This document shows, piece after piece, positions 55,963-64,000 of a stretch of DNA of 64,000 nucleotides. The notes under the pieces are model-generated. The model had not been told where the DNA came from and searched no databases. It saw only the letters and a program-made list of their open reading frames with translations. The translations under genes were made by a program, and so were the position numbers. The first letter of the stretch is position 1, and each line of letters starts with the position of its first letter. The stretch covers positions 87,980-151,979 of the forward strand of contig NZ_BQIP01000013.1 of assembly GCF_021602585.1 (NCBI RefSeq), read 5' to 3'. Source of the stretch: Pseudomonas faucium. GTDB lineage: Bacteria > Pseudomonadota > Gammaproteobacteria > Pseudomonadales > Pseudomonadaceae.

Positions 55963-56307
55963 TCACCCCACCCAGTGATACACCGGCGCATCCGCGCCAC
56001 TTTCCACCTTCACCTCACTGCTGTGGCGCAACCGCACCAGCAGCCGCTTGCCCGCCGCCGTACTCCCCGTCAGCCCTTCCAGCCGGTCGAGCAACTCAGG
56101 CCCATCCATGCGCCCCGCCTGGCGCAGCACTTCGCGCGCAGCCAGCCATTGCCCGTCATCCTGGCGCGGCGCCGCAGCCGCAGCCGCCGTCACAGCCTCG
56201 CCAGCCACCGGTGCCGCGAACTGGCGCCCCAACTGCGCCCACTCCGCCGGCTCCAGCTCGATGGTCAGGTCCACCGGCCAGTCGCCAATCTGTCCACGAA
56301 TTCTCAC
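55963..56307 (-). CDS. Uncharacterised 114-residue protein
   Basis: I do not recognise the family. The protein begins MRIRGQIGDWPVDLTIELEPAEWAQL, has an Ala-rich linker, then a compact part (WLAAREVLRQAGRMDGPELLDRLEGLTGSTAAGKRLLVRLRHSSEV). There is no signal peptide or membrane segment. GTG 56307 with AAGGA upstream is preferred over a TTG five codons earlier. It is transcribed alone, divergent from the zinc operon. Confidence 0.72.
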   Translation of the reverse strand: MRIRGQIGDWPVDLTIELEPAEWAQLGRQFAAPVAGEAVTAAAAAAPRQDDGQWLAAREVLRQAGRMDGPELLDRLEGLTGSTAAGKRLLVRLRHSSEVKVESGADAPVYHWVG

Positions 56308-56392
56308 GCTGCATTCCTTCAAGCCCGGTCAATGCCTTAATGCTACAGCAACATGAAACCTGCGCCAGGCAGGCTGGCGATGCACGGAAAAA

Positions 56393-56407
56393 TTGTTATA
56401 ACATTAC
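56393..56407. promoter_or_regulatory. Candidate Zur box
   Basis: TTGTTATAACATTAC contains the palindrome TGTTATAACA and matches the GTTATA/TATAAC pattern of zinc-uptake repressor sites. It lies 31 bases before the start of a zinc-type operon. Confidence 0.7.
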
Positions 56408-56437
56408 CAAATCTTTCCAGCCGCCCCGGAGTCGTCC

Positions 56438-57010
56438 ATGCGTCGCCTGCTGCTCGCCCTGCCCATCGCCCTGCTGCCCTTCGCCGTGGCCCATGCCCAC
56501 GATGACCACGACCACGATCATGCCCACGGCACCCTCGGCGCCCACGAGCACGGCGTGGCCAAGCTCAATGCCGTGCTCGACGGCAATACCCTGGAGCTGG
56601 AGCTCGACAGCCCGGCGATGAACCTGGTGGGCTTCGAGCATGCCGCCAGCAGCGATGCCGACAAGGCCAAGGTGGCCGCAGTGCGCCAGCAGCTCGAACA
56701 GCCGCTGAAACTGTTCGGCCTGGCCGCCGCCGCCGGCTGCGTGGAAGACGCCCAGGAACTGCAAAGCCCACTGTTCGGCGATGCTGCCAAGGACGACGAC
56801 GGCGACCAGCACGAGCCTGGCCATCAGCACAGCGACATCAATGCCCACTACCAACTGAACTGCTCAGCCCCGGGCAAACTCACGCAAATCGACCTCGCGC
56901 CGCTGTACAAGGCGTTCCCGGCCACGCAGAAGATCAACGTGCAACTGATCGGCCCGAACGGCCAGAAAGGCCTGGAAACCTCGCCGGCCAAGGCCGTGGT
57001 CGCTTTCTGA
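56438..57010 (+). CDS. Zinc-responsive DUF2796/ZrgA-like periplasmic protein
   Basis: A 190-residue exported protein (signal peptide to about residue 20) with a His-rich metal stretch (HDDHDHDHAHGTLGAHEHG) and a core of family DUF2796 (LNAVLDGNTLELELDSPAMNLVGFEHAA). It should bind zinc in the periplasm. It heads a four-gene unit with an ABC transporter and a DUF3299 protein. In P. aeruginosa the equivalent set (PA4063-PA4066, from memory) is Zur-regulated. A Zur-type box lies upstream. Confidence 0.88.
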   Translation: MRRLLLALPIALLPFAVAHAHDDHDHDHAHGTLGAHEHGVAKLNAVLDGNTLELELDSPAMNLVGFEHAASSDADKAKVAAVRQQLEQPLKLFGLAAAAGCVEDAQELQSPLFGDAAKDDDGDQHEPGHQHSDINAHYQLNCSAPGKLTQIDLAPLYKAFPATQKINVQLIGPNGQKGLETSPAKAVVAF

Positions 57011-57718
57011 ATGAGCCAGCCGCTGATCGAACTGCATGACCTGGTGTTCGCCTGGCCTGGCCAGGCGCCGCTGCTGGATATCCCGGCGCTGCGCCTGGAA
57101 GCCGGTGAGGCGCTGTTCCTCAAAGGCCCGAGCGGCAGCGGCAAGACCACGCTGCTGGGCCTGCTCGGCGGGGTCAACGTGCCGGGCCAAGGCCGCATCC
57201 AGTTGCTCGGCCATGACCTCGGCGCCATGGGCCAAGGCGCGCGCGACCGCTTCCGGGTCGACCACACCGGCTACATCTTCCAGCAGTTCAACCTGCTGCC
57301 GTTCCTCTCGGTGCGCGAAAACGTCGAGCTGCCCTGCCGCTTCTCGCACAGCCGCGCCGAGCGTGCGCGGCTGCGCCATGGCAGTGTCGACCAGGCGGCC
57401 AGCGTGCTGCTGGCCCACCTGGGCCTGGACGATACGCTGCTTGCGCGGCGCGCCGACAGCCTGTCGATCGGCCAGCAGCAGCGCGTGGCCACGGCGCGGG
57501 CCCTGATCGGCCAGCCGGAACTGGTGATCGCCGACGAGCCGACCTCGGCGCTGGATGCCGACAGCCGCGAAGCGTTCATCCGCCTGTTGTTCGCCGAATG
57601 CCGGGCAGCCGGCGCCAGCCTGCTGTTCGTCAGCCATGACCAGAGCCTCGCGCCGCTGTTCGACCGTCATCTGTCCCTGGCCGAGCTCAATCGCGCGGCC
57701 AAACCCCGGGAGGCCTGA
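57011..57718 (+). CDS. ABC transporter ATP-binding protein (LolD/MacB-like)
   Basis: A 235-residue ATPase with Walker A GPSGSGKTT, a signature reading LSIGQQQRV (usual LSGGQ) and Walker B LVIADEPTSALD. It begins directly after the DUF2796 gene and overlaps the permease ATG by one base. With a single FtsX-type permease it belongs to the MacB/LolD group, so it may move a protein or lipid rather than import zinc directly. Confidence 0.9.
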   Translation: MSQPLIELHDLVFAWPGQAPLLDIPALRLEAGEALFLKGPSGSGKTTLLGLLGGVNVPGQGRIQLLGHDLGAMGQGARDRFRVDHTGYIFQQFNLLPFLSVRENVELPCRFSHSRAERARLRHGSVDQAASVLLAHLGLDDTLLARRADSLSIGQQQRVATARALIGQPELVIADEPTSALDADSREAFIRLLFAECRAAGASLLFVSHDQSLAPLFDRHLSLAELNRAAKPREA

Positions 57719-58983
57719 TGTACCTGCTTCGCCTTGCCCTGGCCAGCCTGGCCAACCGCCGTTTCACCGCCTTCCTCACCGCTTTCGCCATCGCCCTGTC
57801 GGTATGCCTGCTGCTGGCCGTGGAGCGCGTGCGCACCGAAGCCCGCGCCAGCTTCGCCAGCACCATCAGCGGCACCGACCTGATCGTCGGCGCCCGCTCG
57901 GGCTCGGTGAACCTGCTGCTGTACTCGGTGTTTCGTATCGGCAATGCCACCAACAACATCCGCTGGGACAGCTACCAGCACTACGCCAACGACCCCCGGG
58001 TGAAATGGGCCATCCCGATTTCGCTGGGCGACTCGCACCGTGGCTACCGGGTGATGGGCACCACCGGCGACTACTTCAGCCATTACCAGTACGGCCGCCG
58101 CCAGCACCTGGAACTGAGCCAGGGCCGTGCGTTCGCCAGCGACCCGTTCGAGGTGGTGCTGGGCGCCGAGGTGGCCGATGCGCTGCACTACAAGCTGGGC
58201 GACAAGCTGGTGCTGGCCCACGGCGTGGCGGCGATCAGCCTGGTCAAGCACGACGACAAGCCGTTCACCGTGGTGGGTGTGCTCAAGCGCACCGGCACGC
58301 CGGTCGACCGCACCCTGCATATCAGCCTGGCCGGGATGGAAGCCATCCACATCGACTGGTACAACGGCGTGCCGGCCCGCGGTGCCGGGCGCATCAGCGC
58401 CGAGCAGGCGCGGACCATGGACCTGCAACCGGCCGCCATCACCGCCTTCATGCTCGGCCTGAACAGCAAGATCGCCACCTTCAGCCTGCAGCGCGAGATC
58501 AACGAATACCGCAACGAGCCGTTGCTGGCGATCTTGCCCGGCGTGGCGCTGCAAGAGCTGTGGAGCCTGATGGGCACGGCCGAACAGGCGCTGTTCGTGG
58601 TGTCGCTTTTCGTGGTGCTGACCGGCTTGATCGGCATGCTCACGGCCATTCTCACCAGCCTCAACGAACGCCGGCGGGAGATGGCGATCCTGCGCTCGGT
58701 GGGGGCTCGCCCGTGGCACATTGCCGGGTTGCTGGTGCTCGAAGCGCTGGCACTGGCGGTGGCGGGCATCGCGGCGGGGCTGGGGCTGCTGTATGCGGGG
58801 ATCGCCCTGGCCCAGGGCTATGTGCAGGCCAATTACGGCTTGTACCTGCCGCTGGCCTGGCCCAGCGCGCATGAGTGGACGTTGCTGGCTATCATCCTCG
58901 GCGCAGCCCTGCTGATGGGCAGTGTGCCGGCCTGGCGCGCCTATCGGCAGTCGCTGGCCGATGGCTTGTCGATTCACCTCTGA
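57718..58983 (+). CDS. FtsX-type ABC permease
   Basis: A 421-residue permease with one N-terminal membrane helix (FTAFLTAFAIALSVCLLLAV), a large periplasmic MacB-core domain (STISGTDLIVGARSGSVNLLLYSVF) and three C-terminal helices with an FtsX core (SLNERRREMAILRSVGARPWHIAGLLVLEALAL). It partners with the ATPase upstream. ATG 57718. Confidence 0.9.
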   Translation: MYLLRLALASLANRRFTAFLTAFAIALSVCLLLAVERVRTEARASFASTISGTDLIVGARSGSVNLLLYSVFRIGNATNNIRWDSYQHYANDPRVKWAIPISLGDSHRGYRVMGTTGDYFSHYQYGRRQHLELSQGRAFASDPFEVVLGAEVADALHYKLGDKLVLAHGVAAISLVKHDDKPFTVVGVLKRTGTPVDRTLHISLAGMEAIHIDWYNGVPARGAGRISAEQARTMDLQPAAITAFMLGLNSKIATFSLQREINEYRNEPLLAILPGVALQELWSLMGTAEQALFVVSLFVVLTGLIGMLTAILTSLNERRREMAILRSVGARPWHIAGLLVLEALALAVAGIAAGLGLLYAGIALAQGYVQANYGLYLPLAWPSAHEWTLLAIILGAALLMGSVPAWRAYRQSLADGLSIHL

Positions 58984-58992
58984 GGGCTGGAC

Positions 58993-59601
58993 ATGATCGA
59001 CAGATTCGCTGGCCTCATCGCCGGCAAGCCGGCGCCTACAAGCCCTGTGGGAGCCGGCTTGCCGGCGATAAGGCCAGCACAGGCACTGCAAGGCCTGCTG
59101 TTTATGCTGCTGTGTATGCTGGCATTACCGCTGTGGGCGGCAGAGCCCCGCGAACTCGACTGGCCCGCGCTGATCCCGGAAGGCGCCCCCGTCATCGCGC
59201 CCCAGCTCACCCCGCTGCACGACATGTCGCAACTGAGCAATGCCCTGTCTGCCGAGGCGGCGCCTCCTGCGCCTCAGCAAGCGCCCAATGCCCCGGTGGT
59301 CGAGGCGCTGGATGGCCAGTTGATCAAGCTGCCCGGCTACATCGTGCCGCTTGAGGTCAGCGAGGAAGGCCGCACCACCGAATTTCTGCTGGTGCCCTAC
59401 TACGGCGCGTGCATCCACGTGCCGCCACCGCCTTCCAACCAGATCGTGCACATCTTCAGCGAAATGGGCGTGCGCGTCGAAGACCTCTACCAGCCCTACT
59501 GGATCGAAGGAAAACTGCAAGTCAAAGCCTCCACCAGCGAACTTGCCGATGCCGGCTACCAGATGGACGCCGAGAAAATATACGCTTATGAGCTGAAGTG
59601 A
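58993..59601 (+). CDS. DUF3299 periplasmic protein of the zinc operon
   Basis: A 202-residue DUF3299 protein (GQLIKLPGYIVPLEVSEEGRTTEFLLVPYYGACIHVPPPPSNQIVH), a family exported with a signal peptide. Residues 6-29 ([20 protein letters not shown]) are encoded by a REP element, which displaces the hydrophobic signal (LLFMLLCMLALPLWA) to residues 35-49. The start at ATG 58993 has GAGGG upstream. An ATG at 59104 (MLLCMLALPLWA) would give a normal leader. It is the last gene of the zinc operon. Confidence 0.85.
   Translation: MIDRFAGLIAGKPAPTSPVGAGLPAIRPAQALQGLLFMLLCMLALPLWAAEPRELDWPALIPEGAPVIAPQLTPLHDMSQLSNALSAEAAPPAPQQAPNAPVVEALDGQLIKLPGYIVPLEVSEEGRTTEFLLVPYYGACIHVPPPPSNQIVHIFSEMGVRVEDLYQPYWIEGKLQVKASTSELADAGYQMDAEKIYAYELK
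59008..59078. repeat. REP pair inside the DUF3299 coding sequence
   Basis: Inverted arms GCTGGCCTCATCGCCGGC and GCCGGCGATAAGGCCAGC surround the second core. The frame is open through the whole element, which is translated as residues 6-29. Confidence 0.85.
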
Positions 59602-59631
59602 GAACTGATTCCAACTTGGCAATCCGCTTCT

Positions 59632-59645
59632 TTGAGCTGGGTCAA
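59632..59645. promoter_or_regulatory. Candidate ANR/FNR box upstream of oprG
   Basis: TTGAGCTGGGTCAA has the TTGA-N6-TCAA form of an ANR/FNR site; the consensus is TTGAT-N4-ATCAA. It is 66 bases before the OprG start. In P. aeruginosa, OprG expression depends on oxygen limitation, which fits. Confidence 0.55.
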
Positions 59646-59710
59646 ACTTTCTGTTTATCCAGCTCCGTACCATTGGACTACTCAATTAATAACGTCCTTT
59701 GGGAGCTTCC

Positions 59711-60394
59711 ATGAACAAGTCCTTGCTCGGCGCCTCGCTTGTGGCCCTTGCGCTCGCCGCCCCTGCCGCCCACGCCTACCAGGCCGGAGACATGATCCTG
59801 CGCGCAGGTGCCATCACCACCGCACCGAACGAGAACAGCGGCGACCTGAAGTTCGATGGCAACAAGGTGTCGGGCACCAAGGCAACCCTGGACAGCGACA
59901 CCCAGCTGGGCCTGACCTTCGCCTACATGCTCACCGACCACATCGGCCTCGAGCTGCTGGCGGCCACCCCGTTCAAGCACACCGTCGGCGTGCAAGGCCT
60001 GGGCGGCGGCCTGGACGGCAAGCTGGCAGACATCAAGCAACTGCCACCGACCCTGTCCGTGCAGTACTACCCGATGGCGCCGAACTCGCGCTTCCAGCCG
60101 TATGCCGGCATCGGTATCAACTACACCATGTTCTTCGACGAAGACCTGACCAGCGCCCGCAAGCAGCAGGGCTTCAGCAACCTCAAGCTGCAGGACTCGG
60201 TGGGCATCGCCGGCCAGCTGGGCATGGACTACATGCTGACCGACAATTTCCTGGTCAACGCCTCGGTCTGGTACGTCGACATCGACACCAAGGCCAGCGT
60301 CGACGGCCCGAGCGCACTGGGCTACAGCAAGACCAAGGTCAACGTGGACGTGGACCCATGGGTCTACATGGTCGGGCTTGGCTACAAGTTCTGA
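59711..60394 (+). CDS. oprG: OmpW-family porin OprG
   Basis: A 227-residue outer-membrane barrel of the OmpW family with signal peptide (LGASLVALALAAPAAHA) and the typical start YQAGDMILRAGAITTAPNENS, ending in the aromatic GLGYKF. OmpW proteins form a narrow lateral channel for small hydrophobic molecules. ATG 59711 follows GGGAG. It converges on the MFS gene and overlaps it by 13 bases at the tails. Confidence 0.92.
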   Translation: MNKSLLGASLVALALAAPAAHAYQAGDMILRAGAITTAPNENSGDLKFDGNKVSGTKATLDSDTQLGLTFAYMLTDHIGLELLAATPFKHTVGVQGLGGGLDGKLADIKQLPPTLSVQYYPMAPNSRFQPYAGIGINYTMFFDEDLTSARKQQGFSNLKLQDSVGIAGQLGMDYMLTDNFLVNASVWYVDIDTKASVDGPSALGYSKTKVNVDVDPWVYMVGLGYKF

Positions 60395-61575
60395 CCGACA
60401 CCCACCAGGGCGGCTTCGGCCGCCCTTTGCTTTTGCAGCCACCCCCAGTAGCCCAGCGCCACCGCGCTGAACGTCATCCCCAGGGCACACACCGCTGCCC
60501 ATCCCCAGCCGGCGTACACCCAGCCCGCCAGCACCGCCCCCACGCCGCTGCCGATCGAATAGCAGCACATGTAGGCCGCCACCAGGCGGCTGGCCATCTC
60601 GCTGCGCCCCGCCAGCAACAGGCTCTGGTTGGTGACATGCACGGCCTGCACGGCAAGGTCGAGCATCAGCACCCCCAGTACCAGCGCCAGCAGCGATTGC
60701 TCGACGAAGGCCGTCGGTATCCACGACAGCGTCAACAGCGCCAGCGCCACGCCGGTGGTGCGCTCGCCCAGCCCTCGATCAGCCAGCCCGCCAGCGCGCG
60801 ACGCGGCCAAGGTGCCTGCGATACCCGCCAGGCCGAACAGGCCGATCTCGGTGTGGCTGAGCGCCCGCGGCGAAGCGCTCAGGGGCAGGGCCATGGCGCT
60901 CCACAGCACGCTGAAGCTGGCGAAGATCAACAGGCCAAACAGGCCACGCTGGCGCAGCAGACGGTCGTGTCGATACAAGCCGAACAGCGAGCCGATCAAC
61001 TGCCAGTACCCCGGCCGCTGCGCCACTGGGCGCCCGCTGGGCAGCCATCGCCAGAGCACCAGCGCCATCAGCAGCAGCAGTGCCGCGGCCACGAAGTAAA
61101 CGCTGCGCCAACCGGCCAGGTCGGCAAGCGCACCCGAGACCAGGCGCGCCAGCAGAATGCCCAGGACGATGCCGCTGGTGACCGTGCCCACCGCCTGCCC
61201 TTGTTGGGCCGGGTTGGCCAGAGTGGCCGCGAGCGCGACCATCACCTGCACCATCACCGCCATCAGCCCCACCAGGGCCAGGGCGGCCAGCAGCAGTGGC
61301 CAGTCCCGCGCCAGGCCGGCGGTGACCAGGGCCACGCTGGCCACCAGCAACTGTGCGAGCAACAGTTGCTTGCGGTTGACCAGGTCGCCCAGGGGCACGA
61401 TCAACACCAGGCCCAGGGCATAGCCCGCCTGGGTCGCGCCGACCACCCAGCCAATCTGCCGCTGGGCCACACCCAGCTCGCTGGCGATCGACTCGAGCAA
61501 TGGCTGGGCAAAATAGACTGTGGCCACTGCCATGGCACAGGTCGTGGCAAGCAGCAACGTTATCCACCGGCTCAT
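60382..61575 (-). CDS. MFS efflux transporter
   Basis: A 397-residue major-facilitator protein with twelve predicted membrane segments and motif A between TM2 and TM3 (PLGDLVNRKQLLLAQLL). It resembles proton-driven drug or metabolite exporters of the YnfM/AraJ group. The substrate is unknown. ATG 61575 (MSRWITLLLATTCAM) gives a normal start. It is divergent from an HxlR regulator with a palindromic operator between them, so it is probably its target. Confidence 0.9.
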   Translation of the reverse strand: MSRWITLLLATTCAMAVATVYFAQPLLESIASELGVAQRQIGWVVGATQAGYALGLVLIVPLGDLVNRKQLLLAQLLVASVALVTAGLARDWPLLLAALALVGLMAVMVQVMVALAATLANPAQQGQAVGTVTSGIVLGILLARLVSGALADLAGWRSVYFVAAALLLLMALVLWRWLPSGRPVAQRPGYWQLIGSLFGLYRHDRLLRQRGLFGLLIFASFSVLWSAMALPLSASPRALSHTEIGLFGLAGIAGTLAASRAGGLADRGLGERTTGVALALLTLSWIPTAFVEQSLLALVLGVLMLDLAVQAVHVTNQSLLLAGRSEMASRLVAAYMCCYSIGSGVGAVLAGWVYAGWGWAAVCALGMTFSAVALGYWGWLQKQRAAEAALVGVGQNL

Positions 61576-61595
61576 CGAAACGACTCCTGCTTTTC

Positions 61596-61614
61596 TGGTT
61601 TCAAAATGAAACCA
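61596..61614. promoter_or_regulatory. Operator 1 of the MFS/HxlR intergenic region
   Basis: TGGTTTCAAAATGAAACCA is a perfect 19-base palindrome, that is TGGTT-N9-AACCA. It lies 20 bases before the MFS start. A second site with the same spacing is 41 bases away. Confidence 0.72.
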
Positions 61615-61634
61615 CATGCTGGATATCTAGCAAA

Positions 61635-61657
61635 TGTAGTTTTAATCTGCAACCACA
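61635..61657. promoter_or_regulatory. Operator 2 of the MFS/HxlR intergenic region
   Basis: TGTAGTT and AACCACA are separated by nine bases, the same spacing as operator 1 and a one-base mismatch in the left half. It is close to the HxlR start, where binding would block the regulator's own transcription. Confidence 0.62.
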
Positions 61658-61672
61658 TGTTCAAGGCAGGTG

Positions 61673-62122
61673 ATGGCGATGCTCGATGAAGTGAATGCCC
61701 AATGCCCCGTGGCCCGGGCGCTGCAAGTGCTAGGTGATCGCTGGGCGCTGATGATCCTGCGCGATGCCTTCGACGGCCTGCGCCGCTTCAGTGAATTTCA
61801 GAAGAACCTGGGGCTGGCGAAGAACATCCTCGCTTCGCGCCTGAAGCTGCTGGTGGAAAGCGGGCTGCTCGCGCTGCAGCCGGCGTCCGATGGCAGTGCC
61901 TACAAGGAATACGTGCTGACCGAGAAGGGCCGCTCGGTATTTCCGATCGTGGTGGGGTTGCGCCAGTGGGGGGAACATTATCTGTTCGAGGCTGGCGAAA
62001 CGCGCTCGGCGCTTGTGGATAAAACCCACGAGCGCCCGCTTGAAGCGCTGCAGGTGCGAGCGGCGGATGGCAGAGTACTGGCAGCGCAGGACTGCGTGCG
62101 CAAGGTGGTACGGCACCGCTGA
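61673..62122 (+). CDS. HxlR-family transcriptional regulator
   Basis: A 149-residue winged-helix protein of the HxlR/YodB group. The conserved N-terminal cysteine (QCPVARALQVLGDRW, Cys11) is the residue that senses quinones or aldehydes in YodB/HypR. The core reads WALMILRDAFDGLRRFSEFQKNLGLAKNILASRLKLLVESGLL. The start is ATG 61673 or 61679; the GTG before it is less likely. It probably represses the divergent MFS gene and itself. Confidence 0.88.
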   Translation: MAMLDEVNAQCPVARALQVLGDRWALMILRDAFDGLRRFSEFQKNLGLAKNILASRLKLLVESGLLALQPASDGSAYKEYVLTEKGRSVFPIVVGLRQWGEHYLFEAGETRSALVDKTHERPLEALQVRAADGRVLAAQDCVRKVVRHR

Positions 62123-62144
62123 AGGTTGGCGGTGCCACGCTGAA

Positions 62145-63069
<925 letters not shown>

Positions 63070-63077
<8 letters not shown>

Positions 63078-63954
63078 GGCGGTAGAAACGGTCCAGTAGG
63101 GGCGGCAAACCGGCGCGCCAGGCACGCGGCTTGATGCCGAAGGTGTGAAGGATCTTCTTGCAGGCCAGCACCGCGTTCTGCGGCTCTTCGCTGGCATCGG
63201 GGCGGGCGGCGTGGGCCTGGGCGGTCGGCGCCTGCACCGCCAGCTGGCGATACTGCCCGGCCTCGGTGAGAATCGCCTGGCCCAGCGCCAGCGGCGTGGT
63301 CGCCTCGTTGCCGGCGTAATGGTAGGTGCCCCACAGCGGCGCGCTGCAGTCGAGCTGCTTGAGCACCGAGAGGATCACCCGCGCGGCATCGTCGACCGGT
63401 GTCGGGTTGCCCCGGCGATCGTCGGCCAGCAACAGCTCCTGGGGCTGTTCGGCACGGGTCAGGAAGCGGCCCAGGGCGCCGTCGATGCTTTCGTCGAGCA
63501 GCCAGCCGAAGCGCAGCAGCACATGCTGCGGGCAGGCCGCGCGCACGCTCTGCTCGATGCGCCACAGGGCCTGGCCACGCAGGCCCAGCGGCACCGGTTC
63601 GTCCTTTTCGCTGTAGGCGGTTGCCCGCGAGCCATCGAACACCCGGTAGCTCGAAGGCTGCACCAGGGTGATCTGGTGGTGCTGGCACAGCTCCGCCAGC
63701 CGCTCGACCGCGCGCTCCTGCTGGGCCAGGCGCTGTTCGCTGACCGACTCGGCCTGGAACCAGTCGAAGTAGTAGGCCAGGTTGACCAGGGCATCGGGGC
63801 GGTGATCGTCCAGCAGCTGAGTGAGGCTGGCCGGCCCCCAGCCGTCTTCCGGCGGGCGCGGGGCCAGGAAAGTGATGTCCTCCTCGGCCCCGAGACGAAT
63901 CAGCGCTTGCCCGAGGGCATTGCCACCACCCAACAGCATCAGGCGCATACGCAT
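63070..63954 (-). CDS. RmlD-like sugar-nucleotide reductase
   Basis: A 294-residue protein with an N-terminal GGGNALGQALIRLG nucleotide-binding turn and the RmlD substrate-binding pattern (SSYRVFDG, then the YxxK-like TAYSEKDEPVPLGLRG). The first glycine of the classic RmlD motif is shifted, and overall similarity is partial, so dTDP-4-dehydrorhamnose is not assured. ATG 63954. It is the first gene of a two-gene unit with the epimerase. The rest of the window to 64000 holds only its leader. Confidence 0.82.
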
Positions 63955-64000
63955 AGAGTCAGCAGATCCGAACAGGTTGATTGGGGGAAAGGGGCCATTT

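Overview
This 64 kb window is a stretch of chromosome from a fluorescent Pseudomonas, most likely of the P. putida group. The reasons are very high GC, gene order that matches my memory of Pseudomonas neighbourhoods (rlpA-mltB-rodA-mrdA-rlmH-rsfS-nadD-proA; ubiX-mpl-eatR-aldehyde dehydrogenase-eat-eutBC; xseB-ispA-dxs; nrdR-ribD-ribE-ribBA-ribH-nusB-thiL-pgpA), and many REP palindromes built on GCCGGCAAGCCGGCTCCCACA or GTAGGAGCGGCCTTGCG cores. I see no tRNA, rRNA, IS element, CRISPR array or phage structural gene. Species is not decided. All family assignments come from reading the sequence, with no database search.

Layout. 0.2-8.2 kb (minus strand): a cell elongation and housekeeping run, proA-nadD-rsfS-rlmH-mrdA-rodA-mltB-rlpA, with touching or overlapping genes. 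8.4-17.6 kb: a DNA glycosylase, a DedA-PAP2 fusion, a Lon-substrate-domain protein, an lrgAB pair, a MaoC-like hydratase, a MORN-repeat/C13-peptidase lipoprotein, a small SDR, a YceK-type lipoprotein, ubiX and mpl. 17.7-25.3 kb: the ethanolamine module, in which the sigma54 activator (eatR) is divergent from an aldehyde dehydrogenase with a textbook -24/-12 promoter, followed by permease, eutB and eutC. 25.4-29.1 kb: acetyltransferase, DedA, MtfA, pyrophosphatase, and a phage-repressor-like regulator whose S24 catalytic residues look lost. 29.4-38.8 kb: two iron-uptake modules, an ECF sigma/FecR/TonB-receptor trio behind a strong Fur box, and a pfeR-pfeS-pfeA-esterase set for ferric enterobactin with a Fur box in front of pfeR.

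38.9-43 kb: an FMN riboswitch followed by a stand-alone ribB, then xseB-ispA-dxs. 43-46.8 kb: BtuB-like receptor converging on btuF, a small membrane protein and ribA. 47-53.7 kb: the minus-strand riboflavin operon (nrdR through pgpA) plus a solute-binding protein. 53.8-64 kb: YbaY lipoprotein, methyltransferase, CnoX, a Zur-box zinc operon (DUF2796, MacB-like ABC transporter, DUF3299), OprG/OmpW with an ANR-like box, a divergent MFS/HxlR pair with twin operators, and an epimerase/RmlD pair.

How the parts connect. Riboflavin synthesis is spread over three loci (riboswitch-controlled ribB, ribA, and the ribD-E-BA-H operon), and the RibBA there has lost the RibA zinc cysteines. Ethanolamine ammonia-lyase needs adenosylcobalamin, and a cobalamin uptake pair lies 20 kb away. 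Metal homeostasis recurs, with Fur-type and Zur-type sites. The most unusual features are two REP elements lying in frame inside coding sequences (eatR and the DUF3299 gene), a structured intergenic RNA candidate near 29.2 kb, and the spaced TGGTT-N9-AACCA operator pair at the HxlR locus.
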